Assembly (NCBI GenBank): GCA_963778375.1 | Contig: CAVZTX010000016.1 | Span: 124,001-188,000 of the forward strand | Length of the DNA stretch: 64,000 nucleotides | Direction of reading: 5' to 3' | Source: CAVZTX01 sp963778375 | Lineage (GTDB): Bacteria; Chloroflexota; Ktedonobacteria; Ktedonobacterales; Ktedonobacteraceae | In this document: positions 8,143-17,398 of the stretch, piece by piece | Layout of the letters: every line of letters begins with the position of its first letter | How positions within the stretch are numbered: the first letter of the stretch is position 1 | The notes under the pieces: model-generated | Told to the model about the DNA's origin: nothing | What the model saw: the letters and a program-made list of their open reading frames with translations, nothing else | Database searches by the model: none | Program-made: the position numbers and the translations under genes

Positions 8143-9495
8143 GTGTCACTGCGAGAAGCTATTGGAAGCTATCACGATCTGCTGACGGACGACGTAGCTG
8201 CAGCGTCGCAAGAGTGGCTGGATGAGCAACAGAAGTTGCGTGGACTGTTCTTTGGCGATAGACCGCTGTGCTCAGTTTTGCGGCCTCGTTTTATGACGCC
8301 TGAACAGTACCGCTTCCTGCAGTCACGAGTGCGGATATTGCTGCGCGCTTTCGATAAGATCTATGCGGCTGCCATAGCAGATACTGATTTCCGCGCCCAG
8401 TTCGGTCTGTTGGACTGGGAGGAGGCAGTGGTGCGACATGATCCTGGCTATAGTGCGCCTAGTCCGACTTCACGTGTAGATACGTTTTTTGTGACGGAGC
8501 GGGGTGGGCTGCGCTTAACTGAGTACAATGCAGAAACCCCGGCCAGTCCGGCTTATAACGATGCGCTCGCGGAGATATTCTACGGAATGCCGGTGATGCG
8601 TGAGTTTTTGCGTGATCATGAGGTACGAACATTGCCAGCGCGCCATAGTGTGCTTCACGCGTTGATAGACTCTTATCAGCAGTGGGCAGGTCGCCGCGAG
8701 GCTCCACGCATTGCCATTCTGGATTGGCGCGAGGTGCCAAGCTACAGTGAGTTCGTATTATTTGAGGACTATTTCAAGTCGCAGGGCGTGGAGTGTGCGA
8801 TTGTTGATCCACGCGAGGTAGAGTACACGAATGGACGGCTGATGGCTGGTGATTTCCATATCACGCTGATCTATAAGCGTGTGCTTCTCAGTGAGTTAGT
8901 CGAACGAAGCGGACTGGATTCGCCAGTGATTCGAGCAGTACTTGATGGAGCGGTGTGTATGGTGAATCCGTTCCGCTGCAAAATCTTGCATAAGAAGGCA
9001 AGCCTGGCCGTTTTGAGTGATGAACGCAATGCAGGCCTATTCACTCTTTCAGAGTTGGAGGCCATTGAGGCGCACATTCCATGGACGCGCCGCGTCGAAG
9101 AACGCATTGTACGCTATCGCGACACAGCGGTTGACTTGATTCCTTTCATACTTGAGCATCGTGAGCGGCTGGTGCTTAAGCCGAACGATGAATATGGTGG
9201 CAAAGGTATTGTATTGGGCTGGGAAACCAATCCCGGCGAATGGATGCAGGCAATACAAACTGCATTGACCGAGCCGTATATTGTACAGGAGCGGGTGGCC
9301 ATTCCAAGCGAACCTTATCCGAGCGTGATTGATGGCCATGTCGAGTTAATTGATCGTATGCTGGATACCAACCCGCTCGTCTTCTATGGTGACTATGTAG
9401 ACGGTTGTCTCTCGCGCCTCTCGACTCAGGCGCTCTTGAACGTTTCGGCCGGTAGCGGCTCTGCTGTAGCAACCTTTGTCGTGGAAAAGCGCTAG
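8143..9495 (+). CDS. Circularly permuted ATP-grasp domain protein
   Basis: A 450-residue protein resembling the circularly permuted ATP-grasp families (DUF404/407 type). Supporting segments are LTEYNAETPASPAYNDALAEIFY in the middle, KILHKKASLAVLSDE, and the late lysine/glycine-loop segment RLVLKPNDEYGGKGIVLGWE. The last of these matches the nucleotide-binding end found late in permuted members. Translation starts at GTG 8143 with AGGAGG 7 nt upstream, a convincing non-ATG start. These proteins usually neighbour other amide-bond-forming enzymes and are proposed to build small peptides. Here it lies between a RimK-like ligase and a YbdK-type ligase. The product is unknown. Confidence 0.85.
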   Translation: MSLREAIGSYHDLLTDDVAAASQEWLDEQQKLRGLFFGDRPLCSVLRPRFMTPEQYRFLQSRVRILLRAFDKIYAAAIADTDFRAQFGLLDWEEAVVRHDPGYSAPSPTSRVDTFFVTERGGLRLTEYNAETPASPAYNDALAEIFYGMPVMREFLRDHEVRTLPARHSVLHALIDSYQQWAGRREAPRIAILDWREVPSYSEFVLFEDYFKSQGVECAIVDPREVEYTNGRLMAGDFHITLIYKRVLLSELVERSGLDSPVIRAVLDGAVCMVNPFRCKILHKKASLAVLSDERNAGLFTLSELEAIEAHIPWTRRVEERIVRYRDTAVDLIPFILEHRERLVLKPNDEYGGKGIVLGWETNPGEWMQAIQTALTEPYIVQERVAIPSEPYPSVIDGHVELIDRMLDTNPLVFYGDYVDGCLSRLSTQALLNVSAGSGSAVATFVVEKR

Positions 9496-9502
9496 ATCAA
9501 TG

Positions 9503-9559
9503 TAGGGGCTTGATTTATCACGCCCGTACTGTAGGGGCCAGATTTATCGCGCCCTGGAG
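9503..9559 (+). repeat. Two tandem GTAGGG-type repeats
   Basis: Two adjacent copies of a TGTAGGGGC..GATTTATC.CGCCC unit, at about 9503-9525 and 9530-9555, fill the gap between the circularly permuted ATP-grasp gene and the ybdK-like gene. The second is nearly identical to the copy inside the S9 peptidase gene at 11581-11613. Confidence 0.6.
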
Positions 9560-9568
9560 GAGAGAGCA

Positions 9569-10687
9569 ATGAAAGCACCATCACTCACAATCGGTATTGA
9601 GGAAGAGTACCAGATCATCGATCCGCAGACGCGGGAGCTGCGCTCCTACATTACTGAAATATTGGAGGAGGGTCGCATGATCTTGCGCGAGCAGGTCAAA
9701 CCCGAACTGCACCAGGCGATGGTCGAGATTGGCTCAAACGTGTGTCAAACACCCGCTGAACTACGGGAAGAACTGGTACGGCTGCGACGCATCATTATTG
9801 AGTTGGCGGGCAAAAACGGCCTGAAGATTGCTGCCGCTGGCACGCATCCTTTTTCCTCCTGGTTGGAGCAGGAGATCACACCTATGGATCGCTATTCGGG
9901 TGTAAAGCAGGATATGCAGGAACTGGCCCAGCGATTGTTGATCTTCGGCACACATGTGCACGTCGGTATTGAAGACCGTGAGTTCCTGATCGATGCCATG
10001 AACGTTGTGCGCTATCTGCTGCCACACATACTCTGCCTGACCACAAGCTCGCCTTTCTGGATGGGACGCACCACCGGGCTGAAGTCCTATCGCAGCATTA
10101 TCTTTCGCAACTTCCCCCGCAGCGGTATCCCACGTGTATTTAATTCGTGGGATGAGTACACCTACCTGGTAGATACCTTAGTACGTACGAATACCATTCC
10201 CGATGGGAGTAAAATATGGTGGGACGTTCGACCGAACTCGTCGTATCCTACGCTGGAATTTCGTATCTGTGACGTATGTACGCGTGTCGATGAGGCAATC
10301 TGTATAGCAGCTATCTTCCAGGCCATTATCGCGAAGCTCTGGAAGCTGCGCCGCGACAATTTGACCTTCCGCGTCTATCCTCTAGACTTGATCGAGGAGA
10401 ACAAGTGGCGGGCGGTGCGCTACGGCCTGGATGGCAAGTTGATTGATTTTGGCAAGCAGGAGGAACTACCGGCTCGTGACCTGATCCGCGAGTTGGTCGA
10501 GTGGTTTATCGGTGACGTGATCGACGAATTGGGCAGCCGTCACGAAATCGAGTATGTTTACCGTATATTGCGAGAAGGTTCAAGCGCCGATCGGCAGATA
10601 GCTACCTATCAACGTACGGGCGACTTGAAGGATGTGGTCGACCAGTTGATCACAGAGACAAGTGAAGGGGTTATAAGTAAACAATAA
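9569..10687 (+). CDS. ybdK: Carboxylate-amine ligase, YbdK/GCS2 family
   Basis: A 372-residue member of the glutamate-cysteine ligase type 2 (YbdK) family, which forms amide bonds from a carboxylate, an amine and ATP. The N-terminal TIGIEEEYQIIDPQTREL carries the conserved acidic metal-binding residues. FGTHVHVGI (about residue 132) and SYPTLEFRICDVCTRVDEA (about 230-248) are family signatures. Length matches E. coli YbdK. The start has GGAGGAGAG 5 nt upstream. The stop overlaps the next start (TAATG), so translation of the peptidase is coupled. Weak Glu-Cys ligase activity is known for E. coli YbdK, but the true substrate in such clusters is generally unknown. Confidence 0.92.
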   Translation: MKAPSLTIGIEEEYQIIDPQTRELRSYITEILEEGRMILREQVKPELHQAMVEIGSNVCQTPAELREELVRLRRIIIELAGKNGLKIAAAGTHPFSSWLEQEITPMDRYSGVKQDMQELAQRLLIFGTHVHVGIEDREFLIDAMNVVRYLLPHILCLTTSSPFWMGRTTGLKSYRSIIFRNFPRSGIPRVFNSWDEYTYLVDTLVRTNTIPDGSKIWWDVRPNSSYPTLEFRICDVCTRVDEAICIAAIFQAIIAKLWKLRRDNLTFRVYPLDLIEENKWRAVRYGLDGKLIDFGKQEELPARDLIRELVEWFIGDVIDELGSRHEIEYVYRILREGSSADRQIATYQRTGDLKDVVDQLITETSEGVISKQ

Positions 10688-12759
10688 TGTCACGTTCTAT
10701 CACAATTGAAGATTTGTACCAATTTAAGTTTTTGAGCAGGCCGCGTATTTCACTGGATGGCCAGCGTGTGGCCTTTGTTGTCACGACTATTGATGAGCGC
10801 AAGCATGAGTATCGTTCTTCGATCTGGGTGGTTCCAAGTGAAGGTGGGGAGGCGAAACGGCTTTTAGCCAATGCTCATACCCCCTCATGGTCCCCCGATG
10901 GACGCTGGCTTGCTTTTGTAAGCGAGAGGCAAGGGGAAGATTCGGGTGCGAAGCCGGATAAGGGTGATAAGTGGCAAAAACAGCGTGGTAAGGGGAAGGG
11001 ACAGGTGTGGCTCCTGCCAACTGATGGCGGTGAGGCGCATCAACTGACCTTTATGCCGCATGGAGCCTCTCATCCGACCTGGTCGCCTGATAGCAAGAGG
11101 CTGATCTTCTGCGCAGGGGTTGGCCCACTTGATGAGGAGACCGAGGACGGGAAACCGTTGCCTAAGGCCCGAGTGATCGATAGGCTTTTCTATCGCCTAG
11201 ATGGCGTCGGCTTTATCTATGAGCGGCGACAGCACCTGTTCCTGATCGATGTTGCTGGCAGTGAGTTACAAGCGCAGGAACCAGTGCAGCTTACGGATGG
11301 TGATTGGGACGATGCGGATCCAGCCTGGTCACCTAAATGGCACACGTATCGCCTTTTCCTCCAGTCGGGGCGAGGACCGCTGGCGAAATCCTTGTCCTGA
11401 TATCTATACACTGTCTCTCAATGACCGTCAAGTCAGGTGAGCTAGTATGCTTGACGGATGGAACGCTTTCCTCGCGTTCGCCCTCGTGGTCCCCTGAATG
11501 GCAAGACGATTGCATATCTGGCGAAACCCAAACTTCGTTCGGGCAATCATATGGAACTTTTCACCATCGCGGCTGATGCAACTGTAGGGCCCCGATTTAT
11601 CGCGGCCCCTCGTGGCTTAACGAGCGAGTTTGAAGGGAGTTGTTCGGATTGGACGAACAGCGACGTGACCGATGAGCATATCCTGCCTCCTCCTGTATGG
11701 TCCCCCGACGGGAAGACCCTTTATGTATTAGCAGCACAGCGCGGGGCCTCGCGTGTATTTGCTATCCCTGCTCAAGGTGCAGGGAAACAGCCATCAACAC
11801 TCACGCCCGGGAATATACATGTGCTGGATTTCAGTGTTGACGCATCCAAAAGCAAGGTCGCAACTCTTATTGAGAATCCTACCCATGTAGCTGAGATTTT
11901 CATGTGTTCAACTGCTTCCCCAGGAGAATTGCACAAGGTTACTAGCTTCAACGACGCCCTTTTCAATGAGCTGACATTGGCGACACCGGAGTATATGCCT
12001 TATACAGGTGCTGATGGCTGGCCGATAGATGGATGGATTCTCAAACCAGAGGGATTTGATCCCAAGAAGAAATATCCCTTGATTGTGGAGATTCATGGCG
12101 GACCTGCTACGCAGTACGGCTATGGGTTTATGCATGAGATGCAGATGCTTGTGGCTCAGGGCTATGTAGTGCTGTATACCAATCCACGTGGTAGCCTTGG
12201 CTACGGGCGAGACTTCTCCCTGGCAGTGAAGGGGGCATGGGGCGAGAAGGATTCGCTGGATATTATGGCGGGTGTGGATACTCTGCTGCAAAAGGGTTAT
12301 ATCGATGAGCAGCGCATGGGCGTGATAGGTGGCAGCTATGGCGGCTTTATGACAAGTTGGCTGGTGGGTCATACCGATCGTTTCAAAGTAGCGGTGAGTG
12401 ATCGGGCGGTGATCGATCAATTCTCATTCTTTGGTAGCAGTGACATTGGCTGGGATTTCACCGATGATGACCTGGAAGTGGCACCCTGGGATGATCCAGA
12501 ACCTTACAGGCGCACATCTCCCATTACCTACGTCAAGCAGATACACACTCCGCTGTTGATTATCCACAGCGAAAAAGACTTACGTTGCAATATTGAACAA
12601 TCGGAGCAAATGTTTGCCGCTCTGAAATACATGGGACGCGAGGTGCTGTTTGTACGCTTCGAGGGCCAGAGCCATGGGCTTTCGCGTGGTGGTCATCCCA
12701 AATTGCGGTTGGAACGGTTGAGGCATATTCGGGAGTGGTTTGAGAAGTACTTGGGGTAA
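10687..12759 (+). pseudogene. S9 family prolyl-oligopeptidase/acylaminoacyl peptidase with three frameshifts
   Basis: A full-length S9 peptidase by content: an N-terminal WD/TolB-like beta-propeller with repeated WSPDG blades, then an alpha/beta hydrolase domain. The nucleophile is in GGSYGGFMTSW, Asp in HSEKDLRCN and His in GQSHGLSRGGHP. The reading frame breaks three times: near 11335 (after WSP), near 11432 and near 11500 (again after WSP). Each break moves the frame by +1, and the three together restore the original frame. A GTAGGG-type repeat lies inside the coding sequence at 11581-11613. The start ATG overlaps the ybdK stop. The gene is decayed, mis-sequenced or rescued by recoding. 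A cytosolic peptide-trimming role in the ligase cluster is inferred. Confidence 0.82.
11581..11613 (+). repeat. GTAGGG-type repeat inside the peptidase reading frame
   Basis: ACTGTAGGGCCCCGATTTAT and its continuation closely match the intergenic copy at about 9528-9555. Here it is read as TVGPRFIAAPRG in the S9 peptidase. It lies downstream of the three frameshifts and keeps the frame open. Confidence 0.6.
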
Positions 12760-12827
12760 AGATGCATTTTTACATGAGCATCATCAGCAATCTTTTCAGT
12801 TTGAAATGGTTTCACTAGCTGAATTGC

Positions 12828-13304
12828 TCAGCGACGAACGAGCTGATCACCTCGCACTTCGAGATCTACTGTACAATTCGCGAGGTCACGTAAAAAGCGA
12901 GGGATATCACGGGGTGAGATGAGCACAAATCGGCGCAAGCTGCCCTGCCTGTAGTCAACCTGCAGCCGGTCGAGTGATAAAGCTGGGGCAGACAGTGGAT
13001 TGTGTGTCGGAAATACGCGTTCGATAGAGGTCAGGGGGATTTCTCTGCGAATCCATCCACTACGCACTAGTAAGGTAGAAGGAGTGATTTCATAGTACAA
13101 AGGGAAGATAAGACTAAGAACACCTCCCCAGATAACTAGAACCAGGACCACGATCCACCAGGCTGTGGCAAAGGCAACCGCCACAACCAAAATCATCGCC
13201 AGGAGCGTTATCAGCAAAGCTGCAGCCAGGACTACTACTATCCAGGTATCGACCTTTGAGCGATACCTGTCTCCTTGAGATGGTACTTTTCCTTCCGTTT
13301 GCAT
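12828..13304 (-). CDS. Membrane protein with a PH-like domain
   Basis: A 158-residue protein with two adjacent membrane helices (about residues 20-45 and 48-70) followed by a bacterial PH-like domain. The domain begins at YYEITPSTLLVRSGWIRREIPLTSIERVFPTHNP, which resembles YdbT/YcxB-type membrane proteins. GGAGG lies 6 nt before the ATG. It converges on the S9 peptidase gene and precedes no obvious operon partner. Such proteins are membrane-associated and of unknown function. Confidence 0.75.
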   Translation of the reverse strand: MQTEGKVPSQGDRYRSKVDTWIVVVLAAALLITLLAMILVVAVAFATAWWIVVLVLVIWGGVLSLIFPLYYEITPSTLLVRSGWIRREIPLTSIERVFPTHNPLSAPALSLDRLQVDYRQGSLRRFVLISPRDIPRFLRDLANCTVDLEVRGDQLVRR

Positions 13305-13384
13305 AAGCCACCTCCTTCACCCTGTGAGCCGATACTGAACAATGTCACTTACGTTATAATACAAGAGAAAGATAGTTGAAGTAC

Positions 13385-13588
13385 TTATTTGTGACGCTTA
13401 CGTGTAGCAAGAAGAGCTACGACCCCTAAAACAACAATCGACCATCCTACGATGCTAACCCAAAGGGCATATGTTTTATTCGCGTTTGTCATGGTAGGGT
13501 ATATCTGAATAAACTGATAGCTGACTACCGCAAGGTATAAGGCGATGATGCTTAAGAAAAGTATGGCTGCAATTCTTCCAACAGACAT
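13385..13588 (-). CDS. Small two-helix membrane protein
   Basis: A 67-residue protein with two predicted membrane helices (about residues 7-28 and 42-61) and a basic RKRHK end. AAGGAG lies 6 nt before the ATG, which supports real translation. I do not recognise a family. It lies between the PH-like protein and the lipoprotein gene on the same strand, with gaps of 80 and 131 nt. Confidence 0.6.
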   Translation of the reverse strand: MSVGRIAAILFLSIIALYLAVVSYQFIQIYPTMTNANKTYALWVSIVGWSIVVLGVVALLATRKRHK

Positions 13589-13719
13589 ATGTTACTCCTT
13601 GATTCAGTTTGTCTGGATGTATTATGCCATATTGGAAGGTGTAGCTCATTTGGGGTGAGACAAGCGAGAGGAGTGCAGTTCACTGCACCCCTCCATTTTA
13701 GCGTATCAGCTACTTCTCT

Positions 13720-14598
13720 TTAGCTACCGCTGTTGTTTCCGACACTGACGAGCATGTTGGAGGGGTATTGCACTTTGACTTTCACAGAGAGATTGTTGCC
13801 AATGGCCTGGGCATTCCCATTGAAATCACTCAGATCAGCCGTCGTCGGAATGGGGAAGGTGTAACTTTTGGTGCCGACCGCGAAGTGAAGAACGCGATCA
13901 GCTCCGACAGCGCTCGTTGTGATACCTATATACGCAATGTTGTTCAGATCGGGATCACCTGCCTGAGCAGGCTTCAAGATGGTTGCTGTGAAACTGCCAT
14001 CAGGGTTGATAGCCGCATCCATATTGACCGAACTACCTACCGCCGGAAGGCTTCCATTATAGGCTGAACGATCTGTTTGAGGATTGATCGCCAGCGTGTA
14101 TGTTTGCCCGTTAGGGGCGCTCATGACAAGACTGGTGCTGTTGATGCTCTTCACCGGACCAATGAATGAGATGCCACCTGCATGGAAGCTCGTTGTAGGC
14201 TGGTTAGGAGTAGGAGTTTCACTGGCAGAGGGCGTTTCTCCTGAGCCAGGAGTAGTATCTACCTCTGGCGTGGAGTTGGGATCAATGGTGACAGAGTTCC
14301 CGCTGCCAGTAACCTGCACGGTGGAGGTCTTACCGATTTGGGTTAGAAGTGTCTGGACTTCCTGGTCAGTCAGGCCACCGACTGTGATTTGCTGCCCATT
14401 GACGTTGATGACAGCTGTGTGTTGCGCCGGGTTAACCGACACGATTGTGCCAGTGAGTGATCGGGCCGTGCTAGCTGGATTCGTTGTGCTAGTGACGCCT
14501 GAACACGCGCTAAACAGGATCATCAGAAGAAGGCCAATCACAAAAACGCCGCTACGAATGACATACTGTCGAAGACCAGGAATCCTAGATGGTTGCAT
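13720..14598 (-). CDS. Lipoprotein with DUF5666-like repeats
   Basis: A 292-residue secreted lipoprotein. The N-terminal hydrophobic stretch ends in a lipobox, LLMILFSAC, with the lipidated Cys at about 32. Two beta-rich repeats of the DUF5666 kind follow: RSLTGTIVSVNPAQHTAVINVNGQQITV, and ISFIGPVKSINSTSLVMSAPNGQTYTLAI. A Pro/Thr/Ser-rich linker separates them, at about residues 113-138. AAGGAG lies 7 nt before the ATG. It should sit on the outer face of the cytoplasmic membrane. Function is unknown and no operon partner is evident. Confidence 0.75.
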   Translation of the reverse strand: MQPSRIPGLRQYVIRSGVFVIGLLLMILFSACSGVTSTTNPASTARSLTGTIVSVNPAQHTAVINVNGQQITVGGLTDQEVQTLLTQIGKTSTVQVTGSGNSVTIDPNSTPEVDTTPGSGETPSASETPTPNQPTTSFHAGGISFIGPVKSINSTSLVMSAPNGQTYTLAINPQTDRSAYNGSLPAVGSSVNMDAAINPDGSFTATILKPAQAGDPDLNNIAYIGITTSAVGADRVLHFAVGTKSYTFPIPTTADLSDFNGNAQAIGNNLSVKVKVQYPSNMLVSVGNNSGS

Positions 14599-14813
14599 GT
14601 TGTCTCTCCTTTTTTGTGTACATGCTTGTTAAGTGACTTTCTCTATAGGACGATGATACCCTGTTTTTTTTGTAGATGATATGTCTAAGCGCACTCTCTA
14701 TTCGTAAGGTCCTCCACAAACATGGAGTGACACGCATATGGTAAGTTCTACGTATAGATACCAGGAACAAGAAAGAAGCCATGTCGCGAAGACGTGAGCA
14801 GAGGAGAGATATC

Positions 14814-15452
14814 ATGGTACTAGCACGCTTCCTTCCCCAGGACGAGCGCTTTTTCGACTATTTCCGCAAGGCCGTTGAGAACGCCAAAGAGGTCGCGCAG
14901 GCCTTGCGTGATCTACTGGACAACTACAGCGACATCGAGCGCAAAGCTCGACGAGTGAGGGACCTTGAAAACCGTGGTGATGAGATTACTCATCAGGTCT
15001 TCGACGCGCTTAACCGTACCTTCGTGACACCACTCGACCGGGAGGATATCAGTGATCTGGCCGGTCGGCTCGATGACTTTGTCGATACTATCGAACAGGC
15101 GGTCCGGCGAATCTGGCTCTACCGCATAGACGAGCCAACTGAGCATGCTCAACTGTTGGCCCGTATTATTGTTGACCAGGCACAACTCATCGCCAGTACA
15201 ATACCACATCTGGAAAATAAGCGACAATGGGATCATATGCTCCAATGTACAGTCGATATCCAACGGCTTGAGAACGAGGCTGACGACGTACTCAACCAGG
15301 CACTCATGGGGCAGTTCGATGGCGTCAATGATATTCATGGGCTGATTAAGGGTATCCGTTGGGGAGAAATCTACCAGGACCTGGAGGATGCTACCGACCG
15401 CGCTGAGGACGTTGCCGACACGCTGGAAAGGATTGTGGTGAAGAATGCCTGA
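14814..15452 (+). CDS. DUF47/PhoU-like regulator of the phosphate transporter
   Basis: A helical DUF47 (COG1392) protein of about 212 residues, related to PhoU. Paired acidic motifs are visible: RDLENRGDEITHQVFDALN near the N-terminus, and RLENEADDVLNQAL with DLEDATDRAEDVADTLERI later. Family members associate with PiT phosphate transporters and adjust their activity. ATG 14814 (reading MVLARFLPQDERFF) is preferred to 14781 because AGGAG lies 7 nt upstream. The 3' end overlaps the PiT gene by 8 nt, so the two are translationally coupled. A cytosolic, metal-binding helical bundle is expected. Confidence 0.9.
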   Translation: MVLARFLPQDERFFDYFRKAVENAKEVAQALRDLLDNYSDIERKARRVRDLENRGDEITHQVFDALNRTFVTPLDREDISDLAGRLDDFVDTIEQAVRRIWLYRIDEPTEHAQLLARIIVDQAQLIASTIPHLENKRQWDHMLQCTVDIQRLENEADDVLNQALMGQFDGVNDIHGLIKGIRWGEIYQDLEDATDRAEDVADTLERIVVKNA

Positions 15453-16455
15453 TCCCGCACTCCTCATGCTCATCCTGATCGTCGCCATCGGGCTTGCGTT
15501 CGACTTCATAAACGGCTTCCACGATACTGCCAACGCCATTGCTACCTCGGTTGCGACGAGGGTGCTCAAACCTGGTACCGCCGTGCTCATGGCAGGTATA
15601 CTCAACATCGTAGGCGCTTTGACTGGGACCGCCGTTGCCACTACCATTGGCAAGGGAATCGTCCCTCCTACTGCTACTACCCAGCTCCTGGTAATCGCCG
15701 CATTGCTAGCAGCAATCGCCTGGGACCTGATCACCTGGCGCTATGGTATCCCTTCCAGTTCCAGTCACGCGTTGATCTTCTCCATTGTCGGAGCAGGTGC
15801 GGCTGCGGCAGGATGGGGAGCTATCGAGTTTGGGGGACTGGCTAAGACTTTTCAAGGGTTAGCCTTCTCACCACTACTCGGCTTTCTAGGTGCCTTTCTC
15901 GTGATGCTTGCTCTGCTGTGGGCTTTCGCTCGAGCACGTCCCCAACTGGTGAGCCGTATCTTCGGTCGTTTGCAGATCTTCTCGGCTGCCTGGATGGCCT
16001 TCAGTCATGGTGGCAATGACGCACAGAAGACGATGGGCGTCATTACGATGGCACTGGCAAGCTACTTTGGCTGGACAGGCAGCCAGTGGGGTGTACCATT
16101 GTGGGTGATCCTGGCAGCTGCGACGTCAATGGGCTTAGGCACTGCTATCGGAGGCTGGCGCATTGTGCGGACGGTAGGGCTGAAAGTCGTTGAACTACGT
16201 CCAATTAACGGCTTCGCCGCGGAGACAGCGGCAGCCGCGATCATCGAGACTGCCAGCCGCCTGGGGATACCTGTCTCCACCACCCACGTCATCTCTTCGG
16301 CTATCCTGGGCATTGGCGCAACCAAGAGGCTATCAGCCGTCCGCTGGGGAATTGCCGGGCGCATCGTCGTTGCATGGGTGCTAACAATCCCCACGTGTAT
16401 CGCGTTGGGCTGGGTTATCTACTTCTTGCTGCACTTGATAACAGGCATCCGGTAA
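15445..16455 (+). CDS. pit: PiT-family inorganic phosphate transporter
   Basis: A 336-residue polytopic membrane protein with both PiT signatures: GFHDTANAIATS near residue 24 and SHGGNDAQKTMG near 187, the inverted repeats that form the phosphate site. About ten membrane helices are evident. The length matches the short prokaryotic PiT type rather than the 499-residue E. coli PitA. It imports phosphate, usually as a metal-phosphate complex driven by protons or sodium. It overlaps the upstream DUF47 gene by 8 nt, a common pairing. No Pho box was recognised upstream. Confidence 0.93.
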   Translation: MPDPALLMLILIVAIGLAFDFINGFHDTANAIATSVATRVLKPGTAVLMAGILNIVGALTGTAVATTIGKGIVPPTATTQLLVIAALLAAIAWDLITWRYGIPSSSSHALIFSIVGAGAAAAGWGAIEFGGLAKTFQGLAFSPLLGFLGAFLVMLALLWAFARARPQLVSRIFGRLQIFSAAWMAFSHGGNDAQKTMGVITMALASYFGWTGSQWGVPLWVILAAATSMGLGTAIGGWRIVRTVGLKVVELRPINGFAAETAAAAIIETASRLGIPVSTTHVISSAILGIGATKRLSAVRWGIAGRIVVAWVLTIPTCIALGWVIYFLLHLITGIR

Positions 16456-16591
16456 GCCAATACACTGAGGGCCACGGAGGTTCCTGCATTGTATACTTGT
16501 CTTACAAATTTTTCCGAGAAGTTACCTCTATTTTTAGTACGTTCTTTAGATCCGAGCGCCCGAAGAGGCGCGTTTAGAGAGGAGAATGGTT

Positions 16592-17353
16592 ATGGTAGGA
16601 ACAACAGATGGAAAGCTCGCCGGGCAGGTTGCGTTAATTACCGGAGCCAGTTCGGGAATTGGTTGGGCGATAGCTCGCTCATTCCTCAATGAGGGTGCGA
16701 ACCTCGTCGTTGTAGCACGCCGGTCAGAACGGCTGGAGAAGTTGGCTGAGGAGGCACAGAAGAGCGGCCGGAGATGCGAGGTTGTGCTGGGGGATGTGCG
16801 CGAAGAGGAGACTGCCATGCGGGCTGTTTCGACGGCTGTCCAACAACTGGGCCAACTGGATATTCTGGTGAATAACGCCGGTATTGGCAGGTACGGCGAA
16901 CTTATCACGATGAGCGTTGATGACTATGATGCGATGATGGATACAAATATGCGCAGCACATTCTTGTTTACCCGGCATACAGTCCCGGTTCTGCTTAAGC
17001 GTGGGAAGGGCACTATCATCACTATATCATCAATGGCTGGCGTGACGGGCTTCGCAGGTGAGGCAGTCTATTGTGCAACCAAATTCGCCGAGGTCGGTTT
17101 CACCCAGGCGCTTGATCGCGAACTACGTCCACGTGGCATCAAAGTAGGTGTCGTCTGTCCTGGAGGAGTGAAGACCGAATTCGCGATTGGAACAGGCCGA
17201 ACTGAGGAGGGCGTAGCAACATCAGGTATGTTGGAAGCCAAGGATGTTGCCGAGGCTACTCTGCTTATGGCTACACAGCCCCCACACGGACGCATTACCG
17301 AGATTCGCATGCGTCCGATGGTCGAGCCGCTCTTTGGTCGTGATCCAGATTAA
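16592..17353 (+). CDS. Short-chain dehydrogenase/reductase
   Basis: A classical SDR of about 253 residues. The cofactor-binding TGASSGIG lies near residue 17, NNAG near residue 91, the catalytic Ser in TISSMAGVTG, and the YxxxK pair in YCATK. An Arg-rich segment after beta-2 (VVARRSERL) suggests NADP(H) preference. ATG 16592 is chosen because AGGAG lies 7 nt upstream, while ATG 16586 is too close. It stands alone, converging on the methyltransferase gene. The substrate cannot be deduced. Confidence 0.9.
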   Translation: MVGTTDGKLAGQVALITGASSGIGWAIARSFLNEGANLVVVARRSERLEKLAEEAQKSGRRCEVVLGDVREEETAMRAVSTAVQQLGQLDILVNNAGIGRYGELITMSVDDYDAMMDTNMRSTFLFTRHTVPVLLKRGKGTIITISSMAGVTGFAGEAVYCATKFAEVGFTQALDRELRPRGIKVGVVCPGGVKTEFAIGTGRTEEGVATSGMLEAKDVAEATLLMATQPPHGRITEIRMRPMVEPLFGRDPD

Positions 17354-17398
17354 AAGAGAAAATTTTGCAAACAAGTAGAAGCGCAGGGCTCTTCCGTA

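Noticed and set aside
15445..16455. Minus-strand frame inside the PiT gene and many similar mirror frames
   Set aside because: They lie wholly inside well-supported genes and show no domain or Shine-Dalgarno signals.
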